Below, piece by piece: positions 20,453 to 30,699 of a DNA stretch of 55,350 bases. A program made the translations under genes and the position numbers. This DNA comes from Caballeronia megalochromosomata (GTDB taxonomy: Bacteria; Pseudomonadota; Gammaproteobacteria; Burkholderiales; Burkholderiaceae). Location of the stretch: contig LRBF01000126.1 in NCBI GenBank assembly GCA_001580565.1, positions 1 through 55,350 on the forward strand. The letters are read 5' to 3'. The notes beneath the pieces were generated by a model. It searched no databases. It was not told where the DNA came from and worked only from the letters and a program-made list of their open reading frames with translations. Position 1 is the first letter of the stretch; each line of letters begins with the position of its first letter.

Positions 20453-21271
20453 TCAATAGTACGACGGGCGTTCCGGCTTGATTTCCTGCAGGATCGTCGT
20501 GGCGATTTCCTCGATCGACTTGTGCGTCGACGACAGCCACTTGACGCCCTCGCGCTTCATCATCATTTCCGCTTCGTTGATCTCGTAGCGGCAGTTCTCC
20601 AGCGCCGCGTACTTGCTGCCCGGGCGCCGCTCGTTGCGGATCTCGGCGAGCCGCTGCGCATCGATCGACAAGCCGAACATCTTCGCCCGATGCTCGAGCA
20701 AGGGCGTAGGCAGCTTGCCGCGCTCGAAGTCCTCCGGGATCAGCGGATAGTTCGCGGCTTTCACGCCGTACTGCATCGCGAGATAGAGGCTCGTCGGCGT
20801 TTTGCCGCTGCGCGATACGCCGACCAGAATGACATCGGCGTCCGCGAGATTGCGGTTGGACTGGCCGTCGTCGTGCGCGAGCGAGAAGTTGATCGCCTCG
20901 ATACGGTTCTTGTATTCCTCGGTATCGGCGTTCTGGTGGACGCGGCCCATGGCGTGCGTCGACTTCATCTCCAGCTCGTGCTCGAGCGGCTCGATGAAGG
21001 TCTGGAACATGTCGAGCACGAGCGCGCTGCAGCCCTTGACGACTTCGTTCGATGCGCTGTCGACGAGCGTGGTGAACACGATCGGCCGGCGCCCGTCCAG
21101 CGTGACGGCCTCATTGATCTTCTCGACGGTCGCACGGGCTTTGTCGATCGAATCGACGAAGGGCACGCGCACGAGCCGGAATTTTTGATCGAACTGGGCG
21201 AGGATCGAATGCGCGAAGGTTTCGGCAGTGATCCCGGTTCCGTCGGAAACGATGAATACGGAGGGCGGCAT
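20453..21271 (-). CDS. ppsR: PEP synthase regulatory protein (kinase/pyrophosphorylase, DUF299)
   Basis: The 272-residue bifunctional regulator phosphorylates and dephosphorylates phosphoenolpyruvate synthase, using ADP and phosphate respectively. Seen: FIVSDGTGITAETFAHSIL at the N-terminus and the P-loop-like VGVSRSGKTPTSLYLA near residue 155. It is divergent from ppsA, its target, which supports the call. The ATG at 21271 (MPPSVFIVSDG) is the family start; a further ATG five codons upstream is possible. It overlaps nothing and converges with the methyltransferase. Confidence 0.95.
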   Translation of the reverse strand: MPPSVFIVSDGTGITAETFAHSILAQFDQKFRLVRVPFVDSIDKARATVEKINEAVTLDGRRPIVFTTLVDSASNEVVKGCSALVLDMFQTFIEPLEHELEMKSTHAMGRVHQNADTEEYKNRIEAINFSLAHDDGQSNRNLADADVILVGVSRSGKTPTSLYLAMQYGVKAANYPLIPEDFERGKLPTPLLEHRAKMFGLSIDAQRLAEIRNERRPGSKYAALENCRYEINEAEMMMKREGVKWLSSTHKSIEEIATTILQEIKPERPSYY

Positions 21272-21762
21272 CGGCGAAAAGACCAAATGGGGAACGAGTT
21301 GGGGCGGGCACGCTCAAACGGTAACACGCGAAATAGACCGCGGGAATGCCCGGCACGGCGGACAAAAGCGCCTGTGTTACATTGGTTGCCCAGCGGTGTG
21401 CGCCGGCGAACCGTGCGGCGTGAAAGACTTCAATTTTGCCGTGGAATTACTGTCTCTGCCGAAACAAATTGAGAATCGGCACGGTAGAATAGCGGCAACC
21501 TGTTCGATAAGCAATTGCGGACAAATTGATTCGGATTTTCGTCAAATCGAGGTCGGTTCGTCGGTTTTGGCAGCAAAAACCCACGGTTTCGAGCAGATTT
21601 CAGACGTCCCGCTTCTTTTTGCAACGCGCGCCGGTTCCGGCGACGCGCTCCCCCGATGGTTTATCAAACAGGTTGTACGAGATGCGCCGGCGCTTCCAAT
21701 GAGCGCCGCCGCATATGAGCCCACTCGTGCGATCGTGAATTCCATCCACCTTAGGGGCTTGT
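21272..21762. promoter_or_regulatory. ppsR-ppsA divergent intergenic region
   Basis: About 490 bp without a convincing gene. It is visibly more AT-rich than its flanks between about 21430 and 21560. It must hold promoters for both genes, but I found no clear -35/-10 pair, so no site is placed. AGGGG just before 21763 is the likely ppsA ribosome-binding site. Confidence 0.5.
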
Positions 21763-24180
21763 ATGACTAACGCAGTCAATGTTGCGAAAGATGTCGCAAA
21801 GGATCAGGCGTATGTAGTTCCATTCGAGCAGTTGCGAATGACCGACGTGGAAATCGTCGGTGGCAAGAATGCGTCGCTCGGCGAGATGATCAGCCAGCTT
21901 TCCGAAGCCGGCGTTCGGGTGCCGACGGGCTTTGCCACAACTGCGCTCGCATTCCGCGACTTCCTCCAGCACAACGACCTGACCGAGCGCATCGCCAAGC
22001 GTCTCGAAACGCTCGACGTCGACGACGTGAAATCGCTCGCCGAAGCCGGCAAGGAAATCCGTCAGTGGATCATCGACGCGCCGATGCAGCCGCGCCTCGA
22101 AGACGAAATCCGCCGCGGCTTCGACACGCTCCAGAACAGCTCGCCCGAAGAGCTTTCGTTCGCCGTGCGCTCGTCCGCGACTGCCGAGGACTTGCCGGAC
22201 GCATCGTTCGCGGGCCAGCAGGAAAGCTATCTGAACGTGGTCGGCATTGAGGACGTCCTCGATCGCATGAAGCACGTGTTCGCGTCGCTCTACAACGACC
22301 GCGCCATTTCCTATCGCGTCCACAAGGGCTTCACGCATGCCGAAGTCGCGTTGTCGGCGGGCGTGCAGCGCATGGTGCGCTCGGACGTCGGCGCGGCGGG
22401 CGTGATGTTCACCATCGACACCGAATCGGGCTTCAAGGAAACCGTGTTCATCACGTCGAGCTACGGCCTCGGTGAGACGGTCGTGCAGGGCGCGGTGAAT
22501 CCGGACGAATTCCACGTTTTCAAGACCACGCTCGAACAGGGCAAGTACCCGATCATCCGCCGCTCGATCGGCTCGAAGCTCATCAAGATGGAATTCACGA
22601 AGCCGGGTGAGCCGGGCCGCGTGAAGACCGTCGACGTGCCGCACGAGCAGCGCAACCGCTTTTCGATCACCGACGAAGACGTGATCGAGCTCGCGAAGTA
22701 CGCGGTGATCATCGAGAAACACTACGAGCGTCCGATGGACATCGAGTGGGGCAAGGACGGCCGCGACGGCAAGATCTTCATTCTTCAGGCGCGCCCGGAA
22801 ACGGTGAAGAGCCAGGCGTCCGGCAAGGCCGAGATGCGCTTCAAGTTGAAGGGCCAGTCGAACGTGCTGGCGACCGGCCGCGCGATCGGCCAGAAGATCG
22901 GCGCGGGCCCCGTGCGCGTGATTCACGATCCGTCGGAAATGGAACGCGTGCAGCCGGGCGACGTGCTCGTCGCCGACATGACCGATCCGAACTGGGAACC
23001 GGTGATGAAGCGCGCTTCGGCCATCGTGACGAATCGCGGCGGGCGCACCTGCCACGCGGCAATCATCGCGCGTGAGCTGGGCGTGCCGGCGGTCGTCGGC
23101 TGCGGCGACGCCACCGACATCCTGAAGGAAGGCGCGCTCGTCACGGTGTCGTGCGCGGAAGGCGACGAAGGCAAGATCTACGACGGCCTGCTCGAAACCG
23201 AAGTGACGGAAGTGCAGCGCGGCGAACTGCCGAAGATTCCGGTCAAGATCATGATGAACGTCGGCAATCCGCAACTCGCGTTCGACTTCGCGCAGTTGCC
23301 GAACGCGGGCGTGGGTCTGGCGCGGCTGGAATTCATCATCAACAACAACATCGGCGTGCATCCGAAGGCGATTCTGGAGTACCCGAACGTCGACGCCGAC
23401 CTGAAGAAGGCGGTCGAAAGCGTCGCGCGCGGTCATGCGTCGCCGCGTGCGTTCTACGTCGACAAGCTGACCGAAGGCATCGCCACGATTGCGGCGGCGT
23501 TCTATCCGAAGCCCGTCATCGTGCGTCTGTCGGACTTCAAGTCGAACGAGTACAAGAAGCTGATCGGCGGTTCGCGCTACGAGCCGGATGAAGAGAATCC
23601 GATGCTCGGTTTCCGCGGCGCGTCGCGCTATATCGCGGAAGACTTCGCCGAGGCGTTCCACATGGAATGCATCGCGCTGAAGAAGGTGCGCGAGGAAATG
23701 GGTCTGGACAACGTGCAGATCATGGTGCCGTTCGTGCGTACGCTGAAGCAGGCGGATCGCGTCGTCGAATTGCTGAAGAAGTTCGGCCTCGAACGCGGCA
23801 AGAACGACCTGAAGCTCGTGATGATGTGCGAAGTGCCGTCCAACGCGATTCTCGCCGAGCAGTTCCTGGAGCGCTTCGACGGCTTCTCGATCGGCTCGAA
23901 CGACCTGACGCAGCTCACGCTCGGCCTCGATCGCGACTCCGGCATGGAGTTGCTCGCGGCGGACTTCGACGAGCGCGACGAAGCGGTGAAGTTCATGCTG
24001 GAGCGCGCGATCGAAACGTGTCTCAGGTTGAACAAGTACGTGGGTATTTGCGGTCAAGGGCCGTCGGATCATCCGGATCTGGCCGAGTGGCTCGCGAAGA
24101 AGGGCATCGAATCGATGTCGCTGAATCCGGACACGATCATCGCCACCTGGCAGCAACTGGCGAAGGCGTTGTCAAAATAA
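21763..24180 (+). CDS. ppsA: Phosphoenolpyruvate synthase
   Basis: The 805-residue enzyme converts pyruvate, ATP and water to PEP, AMP and phosphate for gluconeogenesis. The N-terminal ATP-grasp part includes [11 protein letters not shown] and [11 protein letters not shown]; the phosphohistidine domain has [14 protein letters not shown] with catalytic His431; the C-terminal PEP/pyruvate barrel includes [14 protein letters not shown] and a [11 protein letters not shown] motif with the conserved Cys. Length is normal. PpsR, encoded divergently, probably controls it by phosphorylating a Thr near His431. Confidence 0.98.
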   Translation: MTNAVNVAKDVAKDQAYVVPFEQLRMTDVEIVGGKNASLGEMISQLSEAGVRVPTGFATTALAFRDFLQHNDLTERIAKRLETLDVDDVKSLAEAGKEIRQWIIDAPMQPRLEDEIRRGFDTLQNSSPEELSFAVRSSATAEDLPDASFAGQQESYLNVVGIEDVLDRMKHVFASLYNDRAISYRVHKGFTHAEVALSAGVQRMVRSDVGAAGVMFTIDTESGFKETVFITSSYGLGETVVQGAVNPDEFHVFKTTLEQGKYPIIRRSIGSKLIKMEFTKPGEPGRVKTVDVPHEQRNRFSITDEDVIELAKYAVIIEKHYERPMDIEWGKDGRDGKIFILQARPETVKSQASGKAEMRFKLKGQSNVLATGRAIGQKIGAGPVRVIHDPSEMERVQPGDVLVADMTDPNWEPVMKRASAIVTNRGGRTCHAAIIARELGVPAVVGCGDATDILKEGALVTVSCAEGDEGKIYDGLLETEVTEVQRGELPKIPVKIMMNVGNPQLAFDFAQLPNAGVGLARLEFIINNNIGVHPKAILEYPNVDADLKKAVESVARGHASPRAFYVDKLTEGIATIAAAFYPKPVIVRLSDFKSNEYKKLIGGSRYEPDEENPMLGFRGASRYIAEDFAEAFHMECIALKKVREEMGLDNVQIMVPFVRTLKQADRVVELLKKFGLERGKNDLKLVMMCEVPSNAILAEQFLERFDGFSIGSNDLTQLTLGLDRDSGMELLAADFDERDEAVKFMLERAIETCLRLNKYVGICGQGPSDHPDLAEWLAKKGIESMSLNPDTIIATWQQLAKALSK

Positions 24181-24190
24181 GTCGACGAAG

Positions 24191-24214
24191 CCTTTCCGGA
24201 TGCTTTCGGAAAGG
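24191..24214 (+). terminator. First hairpin after ppsA
   Basis: CCTTTCCG at 24191-24198 pairs with CGGAAAGG at 24207-24214. It precedes the stronger terminator and may help termination or protect the ppsA mRNA end. Confidence 0.5.
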
Positions 24215-24229
24215 CGCGAGCGTGCTATA

Positions 24230-24259
24230 AAAACACCCCGGACTTCTCCGGGGTGTTTT
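24230..24259. terminator. Strong terminator after ppsA
   Basis: A 13-bp perfect stem (24230-24242 with 24247-24259), GC-rich in its lower part, a CTTC tetraloop and A/T flanks on both sides give a bidirectional Rho-independent terminator. Confidence 0.9.
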
Positions 24260-24275
24260 CGTTTGGAGACCGGCG

Positions 24276-24704
24276 ATGCTGACGAGTGGACTGATTTGGT
24301 GGATCGCGGCGGGCGCGCTGATCGTAGCGGAGCTGTTCACCGGCACGTTCTATCTGCTCATGATCGCGCTGGGCATGATCGCGGGAGGCATCGCTGACGT
24401 GTCTGGCGCGTTGCCGCACGTGCAGATGGGCGCGGCGGCCGTCATCGCGCTGATCGCCGTCGTGGTGTTGCGGCGCTCGCGCTTCGGTAGCTGGAAGGGG
24501 CGCGATGCATCGCGGGACGCGGCCGTGAATCTCGATATCGGCGCGACGCTGGAAGTGGATCAGTGGCGCGATGGCCACGCGCGCGCCATGTATCGCGGCG
24601 CGCAGTGGGACATCGAACTCGCGCCGGGAGAAACCGAAGGGGCGCGCTACTACCGCATCACGGCGCTGGACGGGAACCGGCTGATCGTCGCGGCCAAACG
24701 CTAG
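24276..24704 (+). CDS. NfeD-family membrane protein
   Basis: A 142-residue protein with two or three N-terminal membrane helices (WWIAAGALIVAELFTGTFYLLMIALGMIAGG in part, then AAAVIALIAVVVL) and a C-terminal beta-rich OB-like domain starting near residue 85 (GATLEVDQW to ITALDGNRLIVAAKR). This is the short, non-protease form of NfeD. Such proteins are encoded beside band-7/SPFH proteins and are thought to modulate them; the band-7 gene follows after 30 nt. Confidence 0.85.
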   Translation: MLTSGLIWWIAAGALIVAELFTGTFYLLMIALGMIAGGIADVSGALPHVQMGAAAVIALIAVVVLRRSRFGSWKGRDASRDAAVNLDIGATLEVDQWRDGHARAMYRGAQWDIELAPGETEGARYYRITALDGNRLIVAAKR

Positions 24705-24734
24705 CAAGCTCGCCCAATAAAAAGGAGTCACACA

Positions 24735-25661
24735 ATGTATTTCGCGCTCATCGTGCTCATCATCGCCATCGTGATCATCGTGAACACGGTCAAGATCGTT
24801 CCTCAACAGCATGCCTGGGTGCTGGAGCGGTTCGGCCGCTATCACGCGACGCTCACGCCGGGTCTGAACATCGTGCTGCCGTTCATCGATCGCATCGCCT
24901 ACAAGCACATGCTCAAGGAGATTCCGCTCGAAGTGCCGAGTCAGGTGTGCATCACGCGCGACAACACACAGTTGCAGGTCGACGGCGTGCTGTACTTCCA
25001 GGTCACCGATGCGATGAAGGCGTCGTACGGTTCGAGCAACTTCGTGTTCGCGATCACGCAGTTGTCGCAGACCACGCTGCGGTCGGTCATCGGCAAGCTG
25101 GAGCTCGACAAGACCTTCGAGGAACGCGATTTCATCAACCAGAGCATCGTGAATGCGCTCGACGAAGCGGCGTCGAACTGGGGCGTGAAAGTGCTGCGCT
25201 ACGAGATCAAGGATCTCACGCCGCCGAAGGAAATCCTTCACGCGATGCAGGCGCAGATCACCGCGGAGCGAGAAAAGCGCGCGCTGATCGCCGCGTCCGA
25301 AGGCCGCAAGCAGGAACAGATCAATCTCGCCGCTGGCGCGCGCGAGGCTGCGATCCAGAAGTCCGAGGGCGAGCGTCAGGCGGCGATCAATCAGGCACAG
25401 GGCGAGGCATCGGCGATTCTCGCGGTCGCCGAGGCGAATGCGCAGGCGATCCAGAAAATCGGCACGGCCATTCAGACGGCAGGCGGCATGGAAGCGGTGA
25501 ACCTGAAGATCGCGGAGCAGTATGTCGGCGCGTTCGGCAATATCGCGAAGACGGGCAACACGCTGATCGTGCCGGGCAACCTGTCGGATATGAGCTCGAT
25601 GATCGCGTCGGCGTTGACCATCGTGAGAGGCGAGGGCGGCGGCGTCATCAAGAAGAGCTGA
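24735..25661 (+). CDS. SPFH/band-7 (stomatin-like) membrane protein
   Basis: The 308-residue protein has one N-terminal membrane anchor (FALIVLIIAIVIIVNTVKIV), then the band-7 domain (PQQHAWVLERFGRYHATLTPGLN to about residue 180) and a long Ala/Glu/Gln-rich coiled coil (AEREKRALIAASEGRKQEQ). It resembles QmcA/paraslipin. GGAG before the ATG at 24735 supports the start. Role by family: a membrane scaffold that assembles ring-shaped oligomers, with NfeD as partner. The exact process is unknown. Confidence 0.9.
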   Translation: MYFALIVLIIAIVIIVNTVKIVPQQHAWVLERFGRYHATLTPGLNIVLPFIDRIAYKHMLKEIPLEVPSQVCITRDNTQLQVDGVLYFQVTDAMKASYGSSNFVFAITQLSQTTLRSVIGKLELDKTFEERDFINQSIVNALDEAASNWGVKVLRYEIKDLTPPKEILHAMQAQITAEREKRALIAASEGRKQEQINLAAGAREAAIQKSEGERQAAINQAQGEASAILAVAEANAQAIQKIGTAIQTAGGMEAVNLKIAEQYVGAFGNIAKTGNTLIVPGNLSDMSSMIASALTIVRGEGGGVIKKS

Positions 25662-25672
25662 CGCGGAAAAGC

Positions 25673-25699
25673 AATCGGGGCGCTCAAAGCGCCCCGATT
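25673..25699. terminator. Bidirectional terminator between the band-7 gene and smpB
   Basis: A 12-bp perfect stem (25673-25684 with 25688-25699) and a CAA loop stand between convergent genes, ending just before the smpB stop. Confidence 0.8.
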
Positions 25700-25702
25700 C
25701 GT

Positions 25703-26152
25703 TTAACGCGATGCCGAGCGCATCAGCCGACCGCGCTCGCGTTCCCAGTCGCGCTTCTTTTCGGTCTCACGCTTGTCGTGCAGCTTCTTGCCCTTCGCGA
25801 GCCCGATCTCGCACTTCACGCGCCCGTCCTTGTAATGGAAGTTGAGCGGCACGAGCGTATGCCCGCGCTGCTCGACCTTGCCGATGAGCTTGTCGATCTG
25901 GTCGCGATGCAACAGCAGCTTGCGCGTGCGCACCGGGTCCAGATTGGCGAATTTCGATGCCTCGGGCAGCGGGCTGATATGCGTGCCGATCAGAAAGAGC
26001 TCGCCCTGCTTGATCACGACATAGCCTTCCTTGATCTGCGCGCGGCCCGCGCGCAACGCCTTGACTTCCCAGCCCTCGAGCACGAGACCGGCCTCGTAGC
26101 GCTCTTCGACGAAGTAATCGAAGAAGGCTTTTCTGTTGTCTATGATGCTCAT
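25703..26152 (-). CDS. smpB: SsrA-binding protein SmpB
   Basis: The 149-residue tmRNA partner for trans-translation rescue of stalled ribosomes. Seen: [25 protein letters not shown] at the N-terminus, [13 protein letters not shown], and the basic C-terminal tail [21 protein letters not shown]. Stop TTA is at 25703-25705. It diverges from ratA, a widely conserved arrangement (smpB/ratA-rnfH). Confidence 0.97.
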   Translation of the reverse strand: MSIIDNRKAFFDYFVEERYEAGLVLEGWEVKALRAGRAQIKEGYVVIKQGELFLIGTHISPLPEASKFANLDPVRTRKLLLHRDQIDKLIGKVEQRGHTLVPLNFHYKDGRVKCEIGLAKGKKLHDKRETEKKRDWERERGRLMRSASR

Positions 26153-26271
26153 GAATGGAAAGTGCCCAACTCGTTTAAAATCACGATTTTAGCAGCGCGC
26201 CGGCGGGCATTCGAACTCCTGCCGGTTTATCTTGCGCGTTGCCGCCCAATTCAGCCACCGCTGCGCCCTAT

Positions 26272-26709
26272 ATGGCAGACGTCCAGAAAACCGTATTGAT
26301 CCGCCATTCAGCGGAAGAAATGTTCGACCTCGTCACCGATGTCGCCGACTACCCCAATTTCCTGCCCTGGTGCGGCGGCGTCGAAATCGGCCGCCAGGAC
26401 GAGAACGGCATGGAAGCGAAGATCGACATCAGCTTCAAGGGCATCAAGCAGCATTTCGCGACGCGCAACACGCAGAAGCGTCCGACCACCATCGATATGG
26501 AGTTCCTGAGCGGCCCTTTCAAGAAGTTCACCGGCTACTGGCGCTTCACGCCGCTGCGCGCAGACGCGTGCAAGATCGAATTCGCGCTGCACTACGAATT
26601 CTCCAACGTGATTCTGGAGAAGCTCATCGGGCCGGTGTTCAGTCATATCGCCAATACGTTCGTCGATTCCTTCGTGAAGCGCGCGGACCAGCGCTACGGC
26701 AAGCCATGA
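26272..26709 (+). CDS. ratA: RatA/COQ10-type START-domain protein
   Basis: A 145-residue helix-grip protein of the polyketide cyclase/COQ10 family. Seen: VLIRHSAEEMFDLVTDVADYPNFLPWCGGVEI near the N-terminus (in part) and the C-terminal helix HIANTFVDSFVKRADQRYG. E. coli RatA was described as a 50S-binding toxin; by homology with COQ10 it may instead bind ubiquinone, which fits most beta-proteobacterial copies. The ATG at 26272 gives MADVQKTVLIRHSAE. It overlaps rnfH by ATGA. Confidence 0.9.
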   Translation: MADVQKTVLIRHSAEEMFDLVTDVADYPNFLPWCGGVEIGRQDENGMEAKIDISFKGIKQHFATRNTQKRPTTIDMEFLSGPFKKFTGYWRFTPLRADACKIEFALHYEFSNVILEKLIGPVFSHIANTFVDSFVKRADQRYGKP

Positions 26710-27029
26710 TGCATGTCGACGTTTGCTATGGCCTGCCCGATGGCGCGTTTCTCGAGCGCGTCGAGTTGCGCGAAGGTGCGACGCTGCGCGATGCGATCGA
26801 GGCGAGCGGCGTGCTGCGCGCCCATCCGGATATCGATCTGACGACGCAAAAGGTCGGCGTGTTCGGCAAGGTGAAGGCGCTCGACGCGGCGCTCACCGAT
26901 TTTGATCGCGTGGAGATTTATCGGGGCTTGCTGGTCGATCCGAAGGCCGCGCGCCAGCGCCGCGTCGACAAGGCGCGCAAGGCGGGTTCGATCGAAGGGC
27001 GCAAGTGGCAGTCGAAGGAGTCGCGCTGA
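26706..27029 (+). CDS. rnfH: RnfH-family ubiquitin-fold protein
   Basis: A 107-residue beta-grasp protein: HVDVCYGLPDGAFLERVELREGATLRDAIEASG near the N-terminus is typical (shown here in part), followed by GVFGKVKALDAAL and DRVEIYRGLLVDPK. The ATG overlaps the ratA stop (ATGA at 26706-26709). It is the usual partner of ratA; its molecular role is not established. Confidence 0.9.
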   Translation: MMHVDVCYGLPDGAFLERVELREGATLRDAIEASGVLRAHPDIDLTTQKVGVFGKVKALDAALTDFDRVEIYRGLLVDPKAARQRRVDKARKAGSIEGRKWQSKESR

Positions 27030-27036
27030 AGCGGCT

Positions 27037-28017
27037 TCAATGCGCGGGCGCTTCCTTTGCGCCCGCCGCCGCGGGCTCCAGCGTGTGCTGTCTGACCGAC
27101 CAAAGCACGCCCACGAACAGCAATACAATCGCGAGCACTTCGGGCGTGCGCGGCCAGCGGCCGTCGTAGACGAACGCGTAGAGCAGGGCGAAGAGCGTTT
27201 CGAACACGATCATCTGGCCTGAGAGCGTGAGCGGCAGGCGCTTCGACGCGGCATTCCACAGCATGTTGCCGAGCCATGAACCACCGGTAGCCAGCGCGAA
27301 ACAGACGATCCAGAACAGGTGCCAGCGCGCGGCCGGCACGCTCGCCTGAACCGTGCCCGCGGGCAGCATCCACACGATCGCGCCGAGCACGACGCCGAGC
27401 AGCCCCGTCACGATGCCCCACAGCACCGACCACTCGTTGCCGTCGAAGTGTCGATTCGCTTGCAGATAACGCGCGTTAACGACCGCGTACCAGGTCCACG
27501 ACGCCAGCGCGCCGAGGGCGCACGCGAGACCCGTCAGGCGCGTGAGCACGCTGGCCGTATGCTCGCCGGCGCCCGAAAACGAGAGCACGTCACTGAACAC
27601 GTCCAGATTGATGCATGCGATGCCGGCCAGCACGAGCAGCAAGGGCCCGACGAGCCGCCTGAGATCGACCGCGCCGTGGTCGCGCCGTCCGGCGAGCGTG
27701 ACGGTCACGGGCAGAATCCCGACGATCAGCGACGAAGGCGCGACGCCCACCAGTTGCACCGCGCTCGCAAGCAGCATGTAGTAGAGCAGGTTGCCGACCA
27801 GCGCCAGCTTCACGAGCGCGACGAAATCGGCGCGGGTGAGCTTGGCAAGGAGCCTGCGCGCGAACGGCAGCGCGACCGCGAGCGACACGGCGCCGTACAT
27901 CAGATAGCGCCCGACGCTCAGCGTGAGTGGCGAAAAATCGGGCAGGAGCCGTGGCGCAAGAAAGATGAAACCCCAGATCGCACCCGCCGCCATTCCGTAC
28001 ATCACACCGCGCTGCAT
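27037..28017 (-). CDS. EamA/DMT-family transporter
   Basis: A 326-residue integral membrane protein with about ten hydrophobic segments in two halves, the drug/metabolite transporter fold. The N-terminus (MYGMAAGAIWGFIFLAPRLLPDFSP) and the late segment GQMIVFETLFALLYAFVYDGRWP are typical of EamA exporters. The substrate cannot be deduced. It ends 7 nt from the convergent rnfH; a GC hairpin overlaps its last codons (GCGGGCGC near 27042) and may terminate both. Confidence 0.85.
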   Translation of the reverse strand: MQRGVMYGMAAGAIWGFIFLAPRLLPDFSPLTLSVGRYLMYGAVSLAVALPFARRLLAKLTRADFVALVKLALVGNLLYYMLLASAVQLVGVAPSSLIVGILPVTVTLAGRRDHGAVDLRRLVGPLLLVLAGIACINLDVFSDVLSFSGAGEHTASVLTRLTGLACALGALASWTWYAVVNARYLQANRHFDGNEWSVLWGIVTGLLGVVLGAIVWMLPAGTVQASVPAARWHLFWIVCFALATGGSWLGNMLWNAASKRLPLTLSGQMIVFETLFALLYAFVYDGRWPRTPEVLAIVLLFVGVLWSVRQHTLEPAAAGAKEAPAH

Positions 28018-28174
28018 TGCCCGACTCCTGTCGTTATTTCACCTGACGGCGCGAAGCGTAGCACGCGGCCCCGGGTGGCCGTCTTGTCGAAAACTGCAAC
28101 GGTGCGAGCGCCCGGCGCGCGGGCGCGAACGGCCCGGAATTTGCGAGGGAGCCGCCTAAGCTGCTGTTCGGGCA

Positions 28175-29690
<1,516 letters not shown>

Positions 29691-29705
29691 TCAAACGGAC
29701 CGATC

Positions 29706-30533
29706 ATGAAACCGTTGCTGCGGGTCGTGCTCGTCATCAATGCCCTGATTTTTCTGGCGTTCGGACTGTTGTTTCTGCTGACGCCGTGGGCAGGCCTGTA
29801 CGGCGCGTTGCAACTGGATTCGGTTCGCGTGCAGCCGGTGTTCGCCGGGCAGTTGCTCGGCATCGCGCTCATCGGTCTTTCGTGGCTCGCGTTTCATGCG
29901 GCCGTCGATGGCGCGTTGACCGCCCGGGCCGCCCGCGTCTCCGGCCACGTGCAGTGGCTCTCGGGCGTCGTCGTACTGGTCTGGCTGCTCGGGCTGCACA
30001 CGCCGCAGGTCGATGGTTTCGGACAGATCAGCGCGGCGGTGGTCGGCGCGGTGCTTCTCGTGCTCGGTCTGGGCAGCGTGAGACTGTCGTCGGCGGTGCG
30101 GCGGCGCGAGCGCGCGGCGCTGGCCGGCGCGGCATCGGCTCAGCGCGCCGAGAAGAAGGCGGCGCAAAAGCGCGACGACGTTCGCGCGAACGGCACGGTC
30201 CCTTCGGCGCGCGTCGAGCCGATCGATACGGCGGTGCGCCCGGCAGCTCGCGCGCCGCAAGCGACGGCGATCGACCCGGTTTCCGGTCGGACGATCGATT
30301 CGGCGGGGCGTCCGCTCGATCCTGTGTCGCCGATCACATCCGCCGCGGTGCGCGCGCACCCGGACGGCGCAGTCGATCCCGTCACGGGCGGCACGCTCGA
30401 TCCGGTGACGGGCCGCGCGATCGATCCGGTCACCGGCAAGCGCATCGAACCTGTCATCAGCGGCGAGATCGATCCGGCGACGGGTCGACGAACCGATCCG
30501 CTCGCGCCCGACGCGAGCCGCGCACCGCGTTGA
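29706..30533 (+). CDS. Membrane protein with C-terminal DPVTG octapeptide repeats, function unknown
   Basis: A 275-residue protein 15 nt after guaB. About four hydrophobic segments occupy residues 5-125 (VVLVINALIFLAFGLLFLL is the first). A basic, Ala-rich linker (RRRERAALAGAASAQRAEKK) follows, then a Pro/Asp-rich tail. From about residue 197 the tail carries degenerate units of the form [IVL]DPVTGxx, clearest in VDPVTGGTLDPVTGRAID and the next copies. I recognise no family with certainty. The position between guaB and guaA suggests co-transcription but gives no function. Confidence 0.75.
   Translation: MKPLLRVVLVINALIFLAFGLLFLLTPWAGLYGALQLDSVRVQPVFAGQLLGIALIGLSWLAFHAAVDGALTARAARVSGHVQWLSGVVVLVWLLGLHTPQVDGFGQISAAVVGAVLLVLGLGSVRLSSAVRRRERAALAGAASAQRAEKKAAQKRDDVRANGTVPSARVEPIDTAVRPAARAPQATAIDPVSGRTIDSAGRPLDPVSPITSAAVRAHPDGAVDPVTGGTLDPVTGRAIDPVTGKRIEPVISGEIDPATGRRTDPLAPDASRAPR
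30295..30510 (+). repeat. 24-bp coding repeats (DPVTG units)
   Basis: The codons GATCCGGTCACGGGC and close variants recur in 24-bp steps, clearest from about 30366 to 30490, encoding consecutive eight-residue units. Outer copies are degenerate and one segment is unrelated. Confidence 0.65.
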
Positions 30534-30699
30534 GGATGCGAAGCGCATGCCGCGAGCCACGCGAGCCCAGCAGCGCAAACACGCAGGACATGCACGGTCG
30601 GCCTTTGCGCCGGCCGTCGATTTATTTGCAGGCCGGCCGCGCGACGTCGTGTCCCGGCCGCACCTACATTATTCGTTCACTTAGCCTTTGGCCGCAGCC

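Noticed and set aside
21228..21770. ORF across the ppsR-ppsA gap
   Set aside because: Overlaps both conserved genes, lacks a ribosome-binding site and has no GC bias at third positions.
26272..26709. RatA-RnfH as a toxin-antitoxin pair
   Set aside because: The pair is a conserved chromosomal neighbour of smpB, and RatA belongs to the COQ10-like family; a housekeeping quinone-related role is more likely.
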